From Phaseolus vulgaris (taxonomy: Eukaryota > Streptophyta > Magnoliopsida > Fabales > Fabaceae), in assembly GCF_000499845.2 (NCBI RefSeq), contig NC_023756.2, forward strand, positions 3,249,332 to 3,313,331: DNA of 64,000 nucleotides, written 5' to 3'. The number at the start of each line of letters is the position of its first letter. Positions within the stretch are counted from its first letter, which is position 1. Positions 50,876 to 63,626 of this stretch are shown piece by piece. A model generated the notes under the pieces. It made no database searches. It had not been told where the DNA came from and saw only the letters and a list, made by a program, of their open reading frames with translations. Position numbers and translations under genes: made by a program.

Positions 50876-51020
50876 GGTTGTTGATGTGTTTCGTTATAAC
50901 TCTGTATTTCCAAATAAACTAATTAATGCAAGCCATGCTTCATTATATTTTTATGACAATATGCCCAAGTTGTGAAGCGATAATAAACGATTAACACAAG
51001 CTTTTAAATTACAGAAAAAA
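50876..51020 (+). repeat. Dispersed duplication, copy 1
   Basis: It matches 53336-53475 in the same orientation at roughly 80 percent by eye: shared AACTAATTAATG, AGCCATGCTT/AGTCATGCTT, AAGTTGTGAAG and AATAAA..ATCAACA blocks. Element type unknown. Confidence 0.6.
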
Positions 51021-51099
51021 ATGTTTTTTTTGACAAATATTTACGTTGGTAATAATATAAAATAATTCATAATTTTTCTAGAAAAAAAATCACTATTTA

Positions 51100-51455
51100 A
51101 CAAGAAAGTGGATTTTAAATCTAACTCAACCTTATAAAATTGACTTATAAGGTAAGATTTTGCACTCACTTATAAAGAATGAAATATCCTAATATCTAGT
51201 CGATGTGTGATCTCCAACACACCAGCTCACGCCGAGACTACCAACTCGTGCGTAGAAATATATGTAATGGGTGATCCAATAACGGGTGACACGATAGGCC
51301 TAACAAACTCTCACTAGGATAGACTTTAAATCACTCTGATATCATGTTAAGAAGTGGACTTTAGGCCTAACTTAATCTCATAAAACTGACTTATATGATG
51401 GGATTTGCACCCACTTATAAAGAATGAAATATCTTAATCTCTAGTCGATGCAACA
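51100..51455 (-). mobile_element. TRIM retrotransposon (miniature LTR element)
   Basis: Two direct terminal repeats of about 110-120 bp (51100-51219 and 51345-51455) share GTGGA.TTTA..CTAACT, AAACTGACTTATA, CACTTATAAAGAATGAAAT and CTAGTCGATG. In minus sense each begins TGTTG and ends AACA. Next to the 5' repeat, 51333-51344 is the inverse of TGATATCAGAGT, which differs by two bases from the usual methionine-tRNA primer site TGGTATCAGAGC. A purine-rich CGTGAGCTGGTG lies before the 3' repeat. The interior is about 125 bp and encodes nothing. These are the defining features of a TRIM. One terminal repeat has lost about 8 bp. Confidence 0.82.
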
Positions 51456-52301
51456 AACATATTTTGTATTTTACATTTTCACCATAAATATGATAGAATA
51501 ATATATATATATATATATTAAGTTATATGTAAATCTAAGTTTTTAAAAGATAAATTTTAAATGATTAAAGAATAGAAATTTTATAAATAAAACACAAGTT
51601 TAATTTTTATTATAATATTGATATTCTTTATTGATAAAAAAATATTGATATTCTTTTCTTTAGTTTGTAAAAAGATATGTTGCTACATGGGTTACACTTA
51701 GGTTATTTATCTGGATTCCTGGAAACACTTAAGTTATTTATATGGATTTATGTAAGTGTTGAAGGAAGGTTTTGTTGTTACCTTAATGTAAAGGGGGTTA
51801 ATATTTACATTTAATAAAATGATTGTTTAAATGTGGTAATTAATTTGTATGTAAAAAAAAAGTTAATATGTATATTTTGCATATAATTTTGATGATATCT
51901 AAAGATATATGATATTATAAATGTGTATGAAAATCATTATCATTGTAGTTGATATGTTGACAAATTAAAATAAGTGTTAGGTGTTATTTGAATTATGAAA
52001 TTCTATGTAAGTTGAAAAATGTTACACTTGATAAGTTATCACTCAAACTATGGTTTGAGCAAATGTATTGGTAATGTTATGCGGGAATATAGATAGTGGT
52101 TGGATTAATGTAACACAACTATGTTATATGTTTTGATCATTTACTCTTTAGAAAGGGAAGAATTTTGGAACATAATAAACACATGTAACATGAATTGTTT
52201 AGTGAAATCTCATCTTGTACATATTTTTAAAAGTGTTGGAGTACCCAAGTGTAGTGTATAATATACATAGTTCTTTGTCGATAATTTTTTTTTTGGTTTA
52301 C
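51456..52301. other. AT-rich spacer
   Basis: It contains an AT dinucleotide run at 51500-51518. Nothing else was recognised. Confidence 0.4.
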
Positions 52302-52641
52302 CACTACAAGAAAATTATTAAATAGAAACCAATTTTACAGACAAAATATAATTAGTTGCTATAATGACTAAATTAGAGACTATTTTAGAGACTACAAAAA
52401 TCATTGGTTTCTAAATTAGTTTTTATTATTGATAAATAGTTTCTAAATTGATATCTAATTAGTTACCAAGGTTTTAACTACCAATTATTTATATTCTAAA
52501 TTTGGTAGCAAAAAATTTGGTAGCTAATTAGATACCAATTTAGAAACTATTTATCAATAATAGAAACTAATTTAAAAACCAATAATTTTTTTAGTCTCTA
52601 AAATCTAAAATGGTGTTTAATTTAGTCACACAACTAAATAT

Positions 52642-53132
52642 TTGTTTTTAATCAACAATACAAATTTAATAAATAGGAGTACTCGGGGTACTCCAACCCA
52701 TGTACAAAAAATCCCTATGCTAGAGAAATGAGGTTTCCAGATAAAATACCAAAACATAGACATATTCTGCACATATAATTATGATAAGCTTAAACCTCTT
52801 TAAAAGCATCAGGATGTCAATACATAAATCCAATTATCTATCAAGGAATCCAACAACTTAGTCCAATTCCAAACTATAAGTGTATCAACTCAAAAGAAAG
52901 ACTTTGCCTCCTTGCTATCTACTGTAGTTTCCCAAGCATCCATTATGATTATAGTTGTACCCCAAGAAAATTCCTCTCATGCAAATCGAGAATCCACCAA
53001 AAAACAAAGAAAGGGCGTTAATCATCAATGTAGTGATTTTAAATATTCATATACATTAATACACCAATCAGAATAAGATAAATTTGACTTTGAAAATTTA
53101 TAACTTACCCATGCTCACGTCTTTACTTGGAC
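52642..53132 (-). mobile_element. Short 5'-truncated LINE nested in a MITE
   Basis: The insert is bounded by a perfect 18-bp direct repeat starting AGTCACACAACTAAATAT at 52624-52641 and 53133-53150. The minus-strand 3' end shows an A-rich tail (TTAAAAACAA), ATTGTTGATT, and the family stem-loop. Its 5' part is the last piece of ORF2: after an in-frame TGA, a frame gives SKSNLSYSDWCIN, the usual LINE C-terminal motif. At 491 bp it is a heavily truncated, dead-on-arrival copy. Confidence 0.9.
52676..52694 (-). other. LINE 3'-end stem-loop, copy 2
   Basis: In RNA sense: GGAGTAC, loop CCCGA, GTACTCC, a perfect 7-bp stem. Compared with copy 1, two pairs have changed on both sides. Confidence 0.8.
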
Positions 53133-53189
53133 AGTCACACAACTAAATATATTTAATCTTGATTTCTATTGGATGATTTTCTTGTAGTG

Positions 53190-55012
53190 ACCATAATGAT
53201 TATCTTCACAGTACATCATCTTTAAATGATGAAAAAAATAATTAAAGAAAAATTTTATAACTTAACTGAGAGGTCGAGACAACTTTTACCTTAAGATAAG
53301 ATATTTTTTAAGATAAGATATTATTTAAAAGACTGTGGTAGTTGATGTTTTTTTGTCATTGTATTTTCAAATCAACTAATTAATGTAAGTCATGCTTGAT
53401 TTTATTTTTGTAAACAATAATATACACAAGTTGTGAAGTGCTAATAAATTATCAACATCAACTTTTAATCATAGGAAACGCATTTTAATTATCTTGTATC
53501 TATTTCATACATTATATCAATGACTAATAAACAAATCTTAGAAGAATAGTCCTACAATGTAATTTTAGCGAACTATTTCTATAAAATATCTAAATTATAG
53601 ACCTTTCTTAATCTTTTGAGAAGTACCCATTTGACTTTTGAACCTAGTATTTATATATCCAAAATCTTAATGATAAAAGTGGACAAATATATAAAATTAT
53701 CAATGCAAATTTGATTTTTTTATAGCTGTATATTAACTTTTAATATACTTTTTTATTTTTTTATATAAAAAAAGTTGATCTAGAAGAAATAGACTAAAGA
53801 ATTCAAATACCTAACTTGACTCACTAGATAGGTTGAAATGTTAACTCAATTTAGTCTAAATGTTCTGTCACCCCACACACAACATCTTAAGTAAACCTCA
53901 AATCCTAGGTTAACATATAGACTTAGTTGAATCTTACCATACTAACTTTTTTTAATATACTTTAATCTCCATCAATTGACATTATAATTAATTAAACACA
54001 GTAAAAGAGATATTTTCTTATTGAAAAATAATAACAATAATACCAAGAAGAGAATATAAAAAGGATAATCATACATTGTTCAATGTATGAATCGACTAGT
54101 ATAAAATTATTTTAATTTAATTAGTGATATTGAATTGGATCTTTGGAGACCCAATTGTGTTAAATATTAAAAAAAAGACTTTGTTATTTGTCCTATCAAA
54201 GTTTTTTGACTGAGAAAATTATAAAATTAATCTTGAAAATTAAAACTACTTGTTATTTTATTTAGGTTTTAAAAAAAAGGTTTTAAAATTATGAAATTAA
54301 ACTATAGTCTTTTAAGTTAAACCTGCAAATGATAAACCATTTCAATCATTATTTAGTAAAGTTAAACTACATGTCTAACTTTAACTATCCTTGTTTATTT
54401 TGATTTTTATCTTTTATGTATATGGGTAAATTAATTATTTTAGTTCATTTGTTATTTTTTAATATTTTCCATTTTTTTCACATTCATTCATACAAATTGT
54501 TCTTCTTTCTTATTTTATATGAATATAATTGATATTACCATTTTAGTTTTATATAGTTTGAAGTTCTAAAATTCCAAATAACTAAACATTAAAATTTTAA
54601 TTAAAAGTAAAATATAAAAATAAGAGAGAAAGTAAAAAGAAGTATGATTCCTTCTCTTTCTTTCTATCAATTATCTTTCCAAGTAAATTTTTGAATAAAA
54701 GTTTAACCTGGCTGAAACAGGTAAAAAATAATTCATTATGGTTAAATATGAAAAATGAATAAACTAGAAAGTAATAGGAAGAGAAACTTTCAAGTCCTTA
54801 GTCTAATTCAACTTAGTAAATCAACAATGCAATGAACAAGTCAAATTAAAAGATTTTCTCATTCAAAACTTCACTTTCACAGTTTACTTATACTAACTCA
54901 AAAGCTTGTTGACAAAGTATATTAGCAGTCATAAAAATATATTTAAATATAAATATAAATCAAAGAAATTATCACTAAATGTGATTAAATTTGTTAACAT
55001 GCAATAGTTACA
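53190..55012. other. AT-rich spacer with dispersed duplication copy 2 (53336-53475)
   Basis: Apart from the segment matching 50876-51020, no gene, RNA or element end was recognised. Confidence 0.4.
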
Positions 55013-55238
55013 CACTACAACAAAATCATTAAATAGAAATCCAATTTTAGAAAAATATAATAATTAGTTGTTATATTGATTAAATTAGATACTATTTTAT
55101 AGACTACAAAAATTATTGATATCTAAATTAGTTTTTATTATTGATAAATAATTTTTAAATTGATATCTAATTACCAATATAACAATTAATTATTATTTTT
55201 GTCTTTAAAATTGGTTTTTATTTGATGATCTTTTAGTG
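55013..55238. mobile_element. CACTA-ended MITE with internal deletion
   Basis: It starts CACTACAACAAAATCATTAA and ends GATGATCTTTTAGTG. The arms are inverse complements, but the central palindrome is largely gone, leaving 226 bp against about 400 bp for the full form. Confidence 0.78.
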
Positions 55239-58200
55239 GGAGTATAAAAATGATAATTTACAAAGTATATCTATTTACAATTTTTAAAAATATAGCTGGT
55301 AAGTTATATGCTAAATATATTTTAAAAGAAAAATATTATTTTGACAACTACATCATATTACAATTGTGATGTGACATAATATAATTTAAAAATTACTCTA
55401 TTCACATTTTAATAATTTTTTTAATTATAATTAATATAGCGCAGAATCGTCTTATAACAACATTCATTTTAAAATAACACTCATTTTAAATTAGCATGTA
55501 GGACTTAGGAATGTAATGTTGTGATGTTGTTAAACCCTATAATAAGTTAGTATTGTCTAATTTTTGTATAAGAGTTGAGACACTTCTTAAATGTATTTTT
55601 TTAACTTTTTTTTATAAAAAAAAACTTATATTAAAATAGCAGATATGATTTATTAAACTAATTCTTGTAAAAGCAAATAAGCAGCAAATGATGAAGTTAA
55701 GAAAAAGCATATAGATGACAGGAGATTGATGAACTTAAATTTGATTTGATGATCAAAAGAGAGGGAAAGAGTGAATCCAGATGGTGGTGTGGCAGTGAGA
55801 TTAGACACCTGCATTAAGAGGTTGAAGTGGTGTGTCTGTTATCATGTGTTCATAGAAGACCTTAACACTGAAATTTGTTGAATATAACATCAGAAATAAT
55901 TCTTAGGGTTTGGCATGTTCTTTAAGAGGTTGGAGTGAAGATTGTGATGATGGGAGGCACAGGCCTAACCCTCTTAAATACTCTGAAACTACTTTCAGAG
56001 TTTAAAGTCAAAATCAACCCACTTGTTAGCTGTATTCCTCTTCTTCACTCTACTGCTGCTATTTACCCACACCTTATAAATGTATTAACCTAGATTCACT
56101 ACACACTCTTGGTACATGCAGGTTCTGTCTTCTTTCAAAAATATATCATTGAAACACACAACATATCATTAATTAAACACATCTCTACACTATAACCATG
56201 ATTAAATTAACACTTAATGCATTTCACTAGCTACTTCAATTCATCTTAAACAAAAAATTACTAATAATTTAAATTTTTGAAACATTCTTAAAAAAATACT
56301 TTTATTTTTATTCATTTTTTTCGATAATTTAAATATGTTTCTTATTTTGTTAAGTTTTATTTTTAGTGTTTTGAATTTAAAATACTCATTTTTATTTCTT
56401 AGAATTTGAAAAATATATTTTTTATATAATAATTACAAGTTATTTGTACAATGGCTTATTTTTTTTACATATTTTTTTTATCAAATATTCTATTACATTA
56501 TTATTTTTAAATTATTTATTTTTATAGAGTTTAAGTAAACAACTTAATTCACTTTTTTTTATAAATTATATATAAAGACTACAAATCAATTTCAAATTAG
56601 AAAAAAAACTTAAATTTATGATAATATAGAGGTATTTTTTTTTTTACTAGAAATCACTTTTATAAATATTAGATACATTGCTTATCTACATAAAATTAAA
56701 TAGAATGTAAATAAGATTTGTAGAGAATTAGTAAGAGGTTAGGCTCCTTTTTTTTCATATGTGCACAAATACTGTTTTTTTTTTTCTTTTATCATATACA
56801 ACTTTTCTTCTAAATATGGAAGAAAGAAATTATGTGAAACAAATAAAAATATATTGTGCTCTATTTGATCATTTTTTCTCTCTTTTCAGATAAATAAGTA
56901 CAAATACAAACCTCATAAAAAACCAAAAAAAATAAACTTATTAATTTCAGATTCTATTATTATTATTATTATTATTATAGTATTATTATTTCTGTGGGCC
57001 AGCTGAGGTAGTGGTAATGTGTAACTCAATTCGAAGTAGTTTCCATAAGTCTAGCGGTTTGACCCTTTCTTGGAGAAAACACCTAACCGACTGAATCTCA
57101 CATGAAAATAGAAATTAAAATTGACTTTCATTCTTTGTAACCAAAACCTTATTAAATGCATCAATAAATATATTATTGGAATGATATTCCAAATTTAACT
57201 CATTTCATCATCAAATTAATTACCCTTAGCATGCCATATTTACTTAAGCAGCTTCGTAATCAAGCTACTATTTTAAATGCACTTGGACACATTCATGTGC
57301 ACCTTCTATAAAAAAAGACAAACACTCAAAATAATACACTACCTCTACCACATATTTTTTAACCACATTTTTACCATTCATTTATTTATTCTTTAAAAGG
57401 TTTTTACTCTCTTAAAACCTAAATGTAATAAGAAGAAACAAATCTGGTTTAATACTATAATTATAAATAATTTTTTACACTATTTTAATTCTATTTAGTT
57501 TCATCATTTTATGCCTACTCTTAGGTTTGAATCTAAGCATTATTTTCAATAAATGTAATTAAAGATAATTAAAAATATATATGTATAAATCAATCAAATT
57601 AAGGGAACTTAATAATCTTCCTAATTAGTGTAAAATTAAATATTTTTGTTAATTTTTTTTTTCATATTGGTACAACAATGCAGATAACTAAATAACTAAA
57701 TTGTTTTTTAAATGAATTTTAAAATAAGAAGAATATTAAAAAGCATGTTGTTAGTATTTTTTATCAGAAAAAACGAATATAATAAAAATGAGTATTTTAA
57801 AATGTTGAAAGGTGTGGTTGCTTACTATTTCAAATGTCATTCATAATTTATTATGAATATAGCAAAGTAAATCCAATTTGAATTGTGTTTGGTTCAACCA
57901 GTTGTCTACCATCACCATTTATGATCATGCACTGTATCCAGAAAAGATAAATGGGTAATTTCATTGCCAAACACCAACTCAATCTTACTTTGAGTAGTAT
58001 AGCTTAATATATAAGAGTATACAATTAATTTTAAGAGAAATAGTTATTATATAATATTTTATATTTTTAATTTAGCAAGTAACTAACTTTTAATATTTAT
58101 AACAAAGAATATAAATAAAATATAACTCACTTGATTATTGTGAAAGTAACAATGTATCTCTTCTATATCTATATCTATATCTATCTATATATATATATAT

Positions 58201-59380
58201 TCATTCATCATACACATTAGTTTAATATATTTAGAACACCAGTCCCTATCATAATGAATGATGTTATGCATCATTTTGACAAATGTGAACACATAAAATT
58301 GATAAAGTATAAATAAACTAATTCCATCAACAAGGAAAATTTATCACACCTTATATAAAACAACAAAATGTTAATATATATATATATATATATACAAAAC
58401 AAAAAGAACTACTTACATTAAGTACATACACACATTTTCGGTTTAATTCACTTTCTAAGAAAAAGTTACTCTAATTAAAGAAAGGTTGGTTTACTTTTTT
58501 TTAATTTTATCATTCTCATCTATTTTTTTTATATCACTCTTTATTTGAATTCTGATATAAAAAGGATTCATTAAAAATGAAATATCCATTTTAAATGAAT
58601 GATATTTGTATATGATAATCTATTTAAATATATAATTTTCAAAAAGTTTGATAAAAAAAACAATTCTCATCTAAATGAATGATATATATTTCGATGATGA
58701 TCCATTTAAAGTATTTTTTTAAACTAGTATCACTACAATTTGACATAAAAAAATATATTGTTGAAAATATCTCAATCAAATAAATTAAGTTTTGAATTAT
58801 AATATATATACCATTAAATTGATTTTACTTTAGATTTAAACTTCTGACCTTTCAATGAGTTTGGTCTAATTTTCTATATTTTATGTTATTTTTCATGTGA
58901 TACATTAACATAAGTTTTACTACCATTAAATAATTGAAAGAATTAAAATTTAGTTATTTCATACTCTAATTAAGTAGCATTCATTGGAAGGAGTATTGTA
59001 TGGTTAATATGAAAAATATAAAATCCAATTAATTGATTAGGTTTTTGATAAGCAATTGAGAGAGAAAGGAGGTGATGAAAATTCATTGAGAATTGAGATG
59101 TATCACAAGTGACAACTGTTCTCAAGCATATATAATTTGAGAGTAAACTCTTATACAAGAATTACTCAGAATCTATCACCAATCTTTCAATCCATAGCAT
59201 AACACACCAACATAATTACAGCATCATTTTAGGCCATGAACCCTTTCACAGGTATGTGAAAGCTTTGAGTTTGCTAGAGTCACCACCTTTATCTAATTAA
59301 CATTAATGTTTGGTTTGATGGGGTTAGAGAGTTTAAAAAGTTGTAGTAGATAATGCAGGTTTCCTTGCATCCTCATTGAA
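55239..59380. other. AT-rich spacer and distal MYB upstream region
   Basis: No gene recognised. A less AT-rich patch at about 55680-56130 contains a 9-bp perfect hairpin (ACTCTGAAA / TTTCAGAGT, 55980-56001). Microsatellites: (TAT)n at 56955-56990, CTATAT/AT runs at 58163-58200, and AT at 58374-58394. Confidence 0.45.
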
Positions 59381-59500
59381 TGCTCCCACGCGGTTTTGAG
59401 AGGCACAAAGAGAGCCATTGCTCCACAGCTGAGCTGACTTTGGCCTTCTTTCTCCCCCAAAGAGAGTTAATGCATTTGCTGTCAACTTTTGACTATTTGC

Positions 59501-59600
59501 CTTCTCTTCTCTTTCTCTCTCTCTCTTTGTCTCTTTCTTCAGTCAGCGACCCTTCACACACTCTCCTCCTTCCCTTGCTTTTCACTATTTATACACCCTT
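59501..59600 (+). promoter_or_regulatory. MYB core promoter: CT-rich tract and TATA box
   Basis: A pyrimidine tract (59501-59540, mostly CT repeats) precedes TATTTATA at 59586-59593. The start codon is about 145 bp downstream, which implies a leader of roughly 115 bp. Pyrimidine patches near TATA boxes are common in plant promoters. Confidence 0.5.
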
Positions 59601-59737
59601 CATTTTGACTCTTGCCTTGGCACATTGCAAGCAAGAGGAAAACCAAACAGATCTAAGCTAGCTCTAGAGAGAGGCTATTATCTATCATAAAGTGTAGAGA
59701 AGTAAAAGAAAAAAGATACACACACATACAAGGCAAG

Positions 59738-61142
59738 ATGGGAAGGCCACCTTGTTGTGATAAAGGTGTGAAGAAAGGACCTTGGACTCCTGAAGAAGAT
59801 ATCATTTTGGTGTCTTACATACAGGACCATGGTCCTGGCAATTGGAAAGCTGTTCCTGCCAATACTGGTTAGTGACTCTTCCACTTTTTTATTAGATCTT
59901 AATTTGGTGGTTTTTAAGATGATTGAATGTTTGTTTCTTTTGTCCTGGTTTTAGCAAGTTAGGGAAAAAATCATGATTTTTTCAGCTGTGATCTGAATGG
60001 TACTCTCTTTTGTATTCAACTTTCAGGGTTGTCAAGGTGCAGTAAGAGTTGCAGACTAAGATGGACTAATTATCTTAGGCCAGGAATCAAAAGGGGTAAC
60101 TTCACTGAACAAGAGGAGAAGATGATAATCCATCTTCAAGCACTTTTAGGGAACAGGTAAACTCATCTCATAGCTGCTTAGTTAAACTTATTTCTGTAAA
60201 TTCTTTAGTTTTTGATTTTTTTCGAATAAAAGCTTTCAGTATTGCTAAATATTGCTATGCAAATTGGCATATTGGCATCTCACCTAGTCTGATACCTTTG
60301 GATTTGTTACCATATATAGTATAATAAGAAAACATCTTAAAAATTCTACCCCTTTTTTCTTTGTAATGATTTTGTAACTTTTGTGGGAAATTTCTTATGA
60401 ATGTATTGGATTCACATGCTAAACTGAAACACATTGATTGTGATGTAGATGGGCTGCCATAGCTGCATACCTGCCACAAAGAACAGACAATGACATAAAG
60501 AACTTTTGGAACACCTATCTGAAGAAAAAGCTGAACAAATTGGAAGCAAGTGGTTCTGAAGGAAGCTTGGGACAAGTTGGGGTTTCAGTTTCTCAGTCAA
60601 TGTCTAGAGGTCAGTGGGAAAGAAGGCTTCAAACTGATATTCACATGGCCAAGAAAGCTCTCAGTGAAGCTCTTTCACCAAAGAAGACATCATCATCTAC
60701 CTTGTTTGCTGAGTTAAATTCAAACCTTTCCAATGATAACACTGGCTCCTTCTACAACTCCACCAAACCAACACAATCCATGAGCTATGCCTCAAGTGCC
60801 GACAACATAGCTCGTTTGTTGAAGGGGTGGATGAAAAACACACCAAAACGTGCTGCCACTCAAAACTCCTTCATCAACTTGGTCGGTTCTGACACTGCTT
60901 CCAGTGATGGAACAACAAAGGGAAGCACAAACAGAGTCGAATTGTCTGAGACTTTTGAGACCTTGTTTGGTTATGAGTCTTTGGAGTCTTCAAATTCTGA
61001 GTTTTCACCATCTCTTTCTCCTGAGGGCACTCTTTTCCAAGATGAGAGCAAGCCAGATATTGTAGGAATAGACATGCCTTTCTCTTTGCTTGAGAAATGG
61101 CTTCTGGATGATACTAGTTGTCAAGAGAAACTTAGCTTCTAG
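59738..61142 (+). CDS. R2R3-MYB transcription factor, subgroup 1
   Basis: Exons 59738-59867, 60027-60156 and 60449-61142 join in phase to 317 residues. R2 carries Trp16, 36 and 56; R3 has Phe69 (usual in plants), Trp88 and Trp107. The subgroup-1 motif [20 protein letters not shown] follows at about 141-160, and later comes [10 protein letters not shown]. Members (MYB30, 31, 60, 94, 96) control wax and very-long-chain lipid synthesis, pathogen cell death or stomata; which of these applies cannot be told here. Oddities: the N-terminus reads [11 protein letters not shown], one residue shorter than the usual CCDK-x-GVKKGPW (exon 1 is 130 nt, not 133), and the R3 recognition helix reads NFWNTY where nearly all relatives have NYWNTH. 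Confidence 0.95.
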
Positions 61143-62589
61143 ATCAGTTACTTCAATTTGTTGCTTTTTCTTAGTTATAGGAGACTAAACTTGAATCTCA
61201 CTTTGGCCTTCAACCCCTTTTGGTTCTAGAATTGTATATTCCAATCCAATATTAACATCATTATATTATCATATCCTATAATGTCTTACTGCAAAAAGTT
61301 TGTTTCTGTTAATGACAAGTTCAATGGTGTTAGAATTTTGTTCTCTGAGTTGGCTGTTTCATTGTTTTAATCAGGAATTAAAGTTTAACTCTGTTGACTC
61401 CTTCCTAACTCTCAATCAGTTTAAGCCTTTAATTGATCAGATCAAAAGAATGAAATGGTCCTAAAAAACTTTTATGGCAAGAAGTATACAAGTCAACCTA
61501 ATAATATCAGTTTACAGAATGTTTAATTAGTATGAACATTAACATACTCTACTCATTCAAATTCAAGTAAGACAAATTTGTATCTTCTTTTTCATGTGTT
61601 TAGCTTAAATGATAAGGTATAATGGCAGTGTGTTTTGCTTTTGATTTTATAACATTTTTGGATCTTCTACAAAATAATATTTAGGAAGGAATAAATTGAT
61701 TTTTGTTAACTTTTTATTATAGTTTTTAAAGTTAAATTACTCACCATAAATAAGAGAGGTATGGGTTCTATTCACACCATGAATAACTTGTCATTTTCAA
61801 AACCTTTATCTCCTTAATGGATCTATTATAAATATCACATGTGCCACTAAATCTATTTAGTTTTAAAAATTGACAGAATAAATTCCCATAAAAATGGAAA
61901 ATCACAAGTACAATTTAACTATTTTTATGTATAATTAAAACATTACTGAGAAGAGAGTAAATGGCACTCTAGTCCTAATATATTAATATTACAATGTGAA
62001 ATAAAAGAGATAAATAATAAACTAAAAGATTAGTACATTAATAACAAACAAATAGTGTTGAGCACTAGTTATCTTGACTATATCCACAAACTAACTTTTT
62101 ATAGTAAGTCCAAATACTGTTAAAGTAGAAGGGTTGAAATTCCTAAAACACAATTTGTTATCCACAATTGAAGTAGACCCACATCATTAAAAAATGTTAG
62201 GGTACAAACTTTTTCCTTCTTAAGGATAGCTAAATTGGATATAATGTGCAAAATTGTGATTAGGTGAGAGATTATAATACCTAAGTCAAATAAAGTGCAT
62301 ACTAAATGAGAAGGGATATCTTTTTCTCTATAAATGGTGAATAAAACCTTTGTTTTACTTAAAAATTACCCTCAAGGAAATGCCCCTTAAGGCCATGTAT
62401 ATATATAATTTTTTACAAATTTTAACCAAAACACAGTTATTTAATGTCAACAAAATAATAGATATAAATTTTCTCTTATAAAAAGACAATATTAAACATT
62501 GTTCATCTTGACTTTAATTATGCTGTGATTTGGATCTTATAAAATAAAAAAAACAACATTAAAACACAAAGAGGTATACAGTAAAATCA
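61143..62589. other. MYB 3' UTR and AT-rich spacer
   Basis: The first few hundred bases are the MYB 3' UTR and terminator region. Nothing else was recognised. Confidence 0.5.
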
Positions 62590-63626
62590 TCATACATAAC
62601 CTTAAGGAAAGAATTAGAAGGTGAATTAGGTTGTTAGCCTATGGAAAATTAAAACTCTTCCCTTTATAGAGGTGAATGCTTAGAGAGTTATGCAAAATGT
62701 AGCAACAACAAGGTATAATTTGGTAAGAAGAGGAGTTATTTTAGAAAGTAACTCATGTGTTATGTATGGTGAGGAAGAGGAGACGATATCTCATTTGCTC
62801 TTCAATTGTATGATAGCTTGGCGTGTATGGGACATGTGTTATGCATGGATGAGTGTGGCGTTGGTTAACCATTATGATGCAAAGTCGCACTTCATGCCTT
62901 TTTGCCTCCCTTTTTTGAATGAGTTTAGTAACAAAGTTTATGGAAACATGTGGGTAGCAATAATTGGTTAGCTAGGGAAACATATGAACAAATGCATCTT
63001 TAAGAATGGAAGGATGAATCATGTGGAAGTATCTACAGTGATATAATTAAAGGTTTGGTCATGGATTATTACCGCAGAACATTTAGCAATTTTTTTCTTA
63101 TTCTGAATGGTGTATGAATCCGTTGACATGCTTGGGATACTTTAATAGCTAATTCTGTTTCCGGAAGGTTCGCTAACCCCTTGTACTAGCTCTAGACGAG
63201 GTTTTGTTAAGTGTTTTATATAGGTACATTAGAAATGGATGGTGTCTAATCATTGAAGAAGCAGTGGAAGTTCCAATGGAAGAAGCAAAGTTGGATACAC
63301 ATAAGGTACCGATAGAGGCAGATAAGTTAAGGTGGAGGTGTAAATCTCGCCAATTTGTTTTAGTGAGGACTTGAAGGTGAGAAATATTATGAGGAAGGTA
63401 ACAAAATAATCAAGGAAAATTATGAAGGTGATGTGAGGTCTTGAAGTATATGAGGAAGACACCAAATTAATCTAGTATACAACAAGGTGATACAAAACAT
63501 GTGGAGGATCGTAGAATAAGAGGTATTTTTTGGCAAGATATTTAGGTACTAGTGTTGTTATGTATGTAACACAAGAGTTGTTATTTATGCTCACATTGAA
63601 CTTAAACTCAAATGTAGGTAGATGTG

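Larger units (their letters stand above)
52302..53189. mobile_element. CACTA-ended MITE split by a LINE insertion
   Basis: The left part 52302-52641 starts CACTACAAGAAAATTATT and the right part 53133-53189 ends GATTTTCTTGTAGTG. The central palindrome (GTATCTAATTAG type) is present in the left part. The inner end of each part carries the same 18 bases, the duplicated target of the LINE in between. Confidence 0.88.

Noticed and set aside
56990..57075. Possible tRNA-like segment (GGCCAGCTGAGG..GGTTTGACCC)
   Set aside because: No cloverleaf with a proper acceptor stem, anticodon arm and T-arm could be drawn.
59380..59661. 93-codon frame before the MYB gene
   Set aside because: It reads through the CT-rich promoter tract and TATA box. 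The Leu/Ser-rich product is a consequence of CT repeats.
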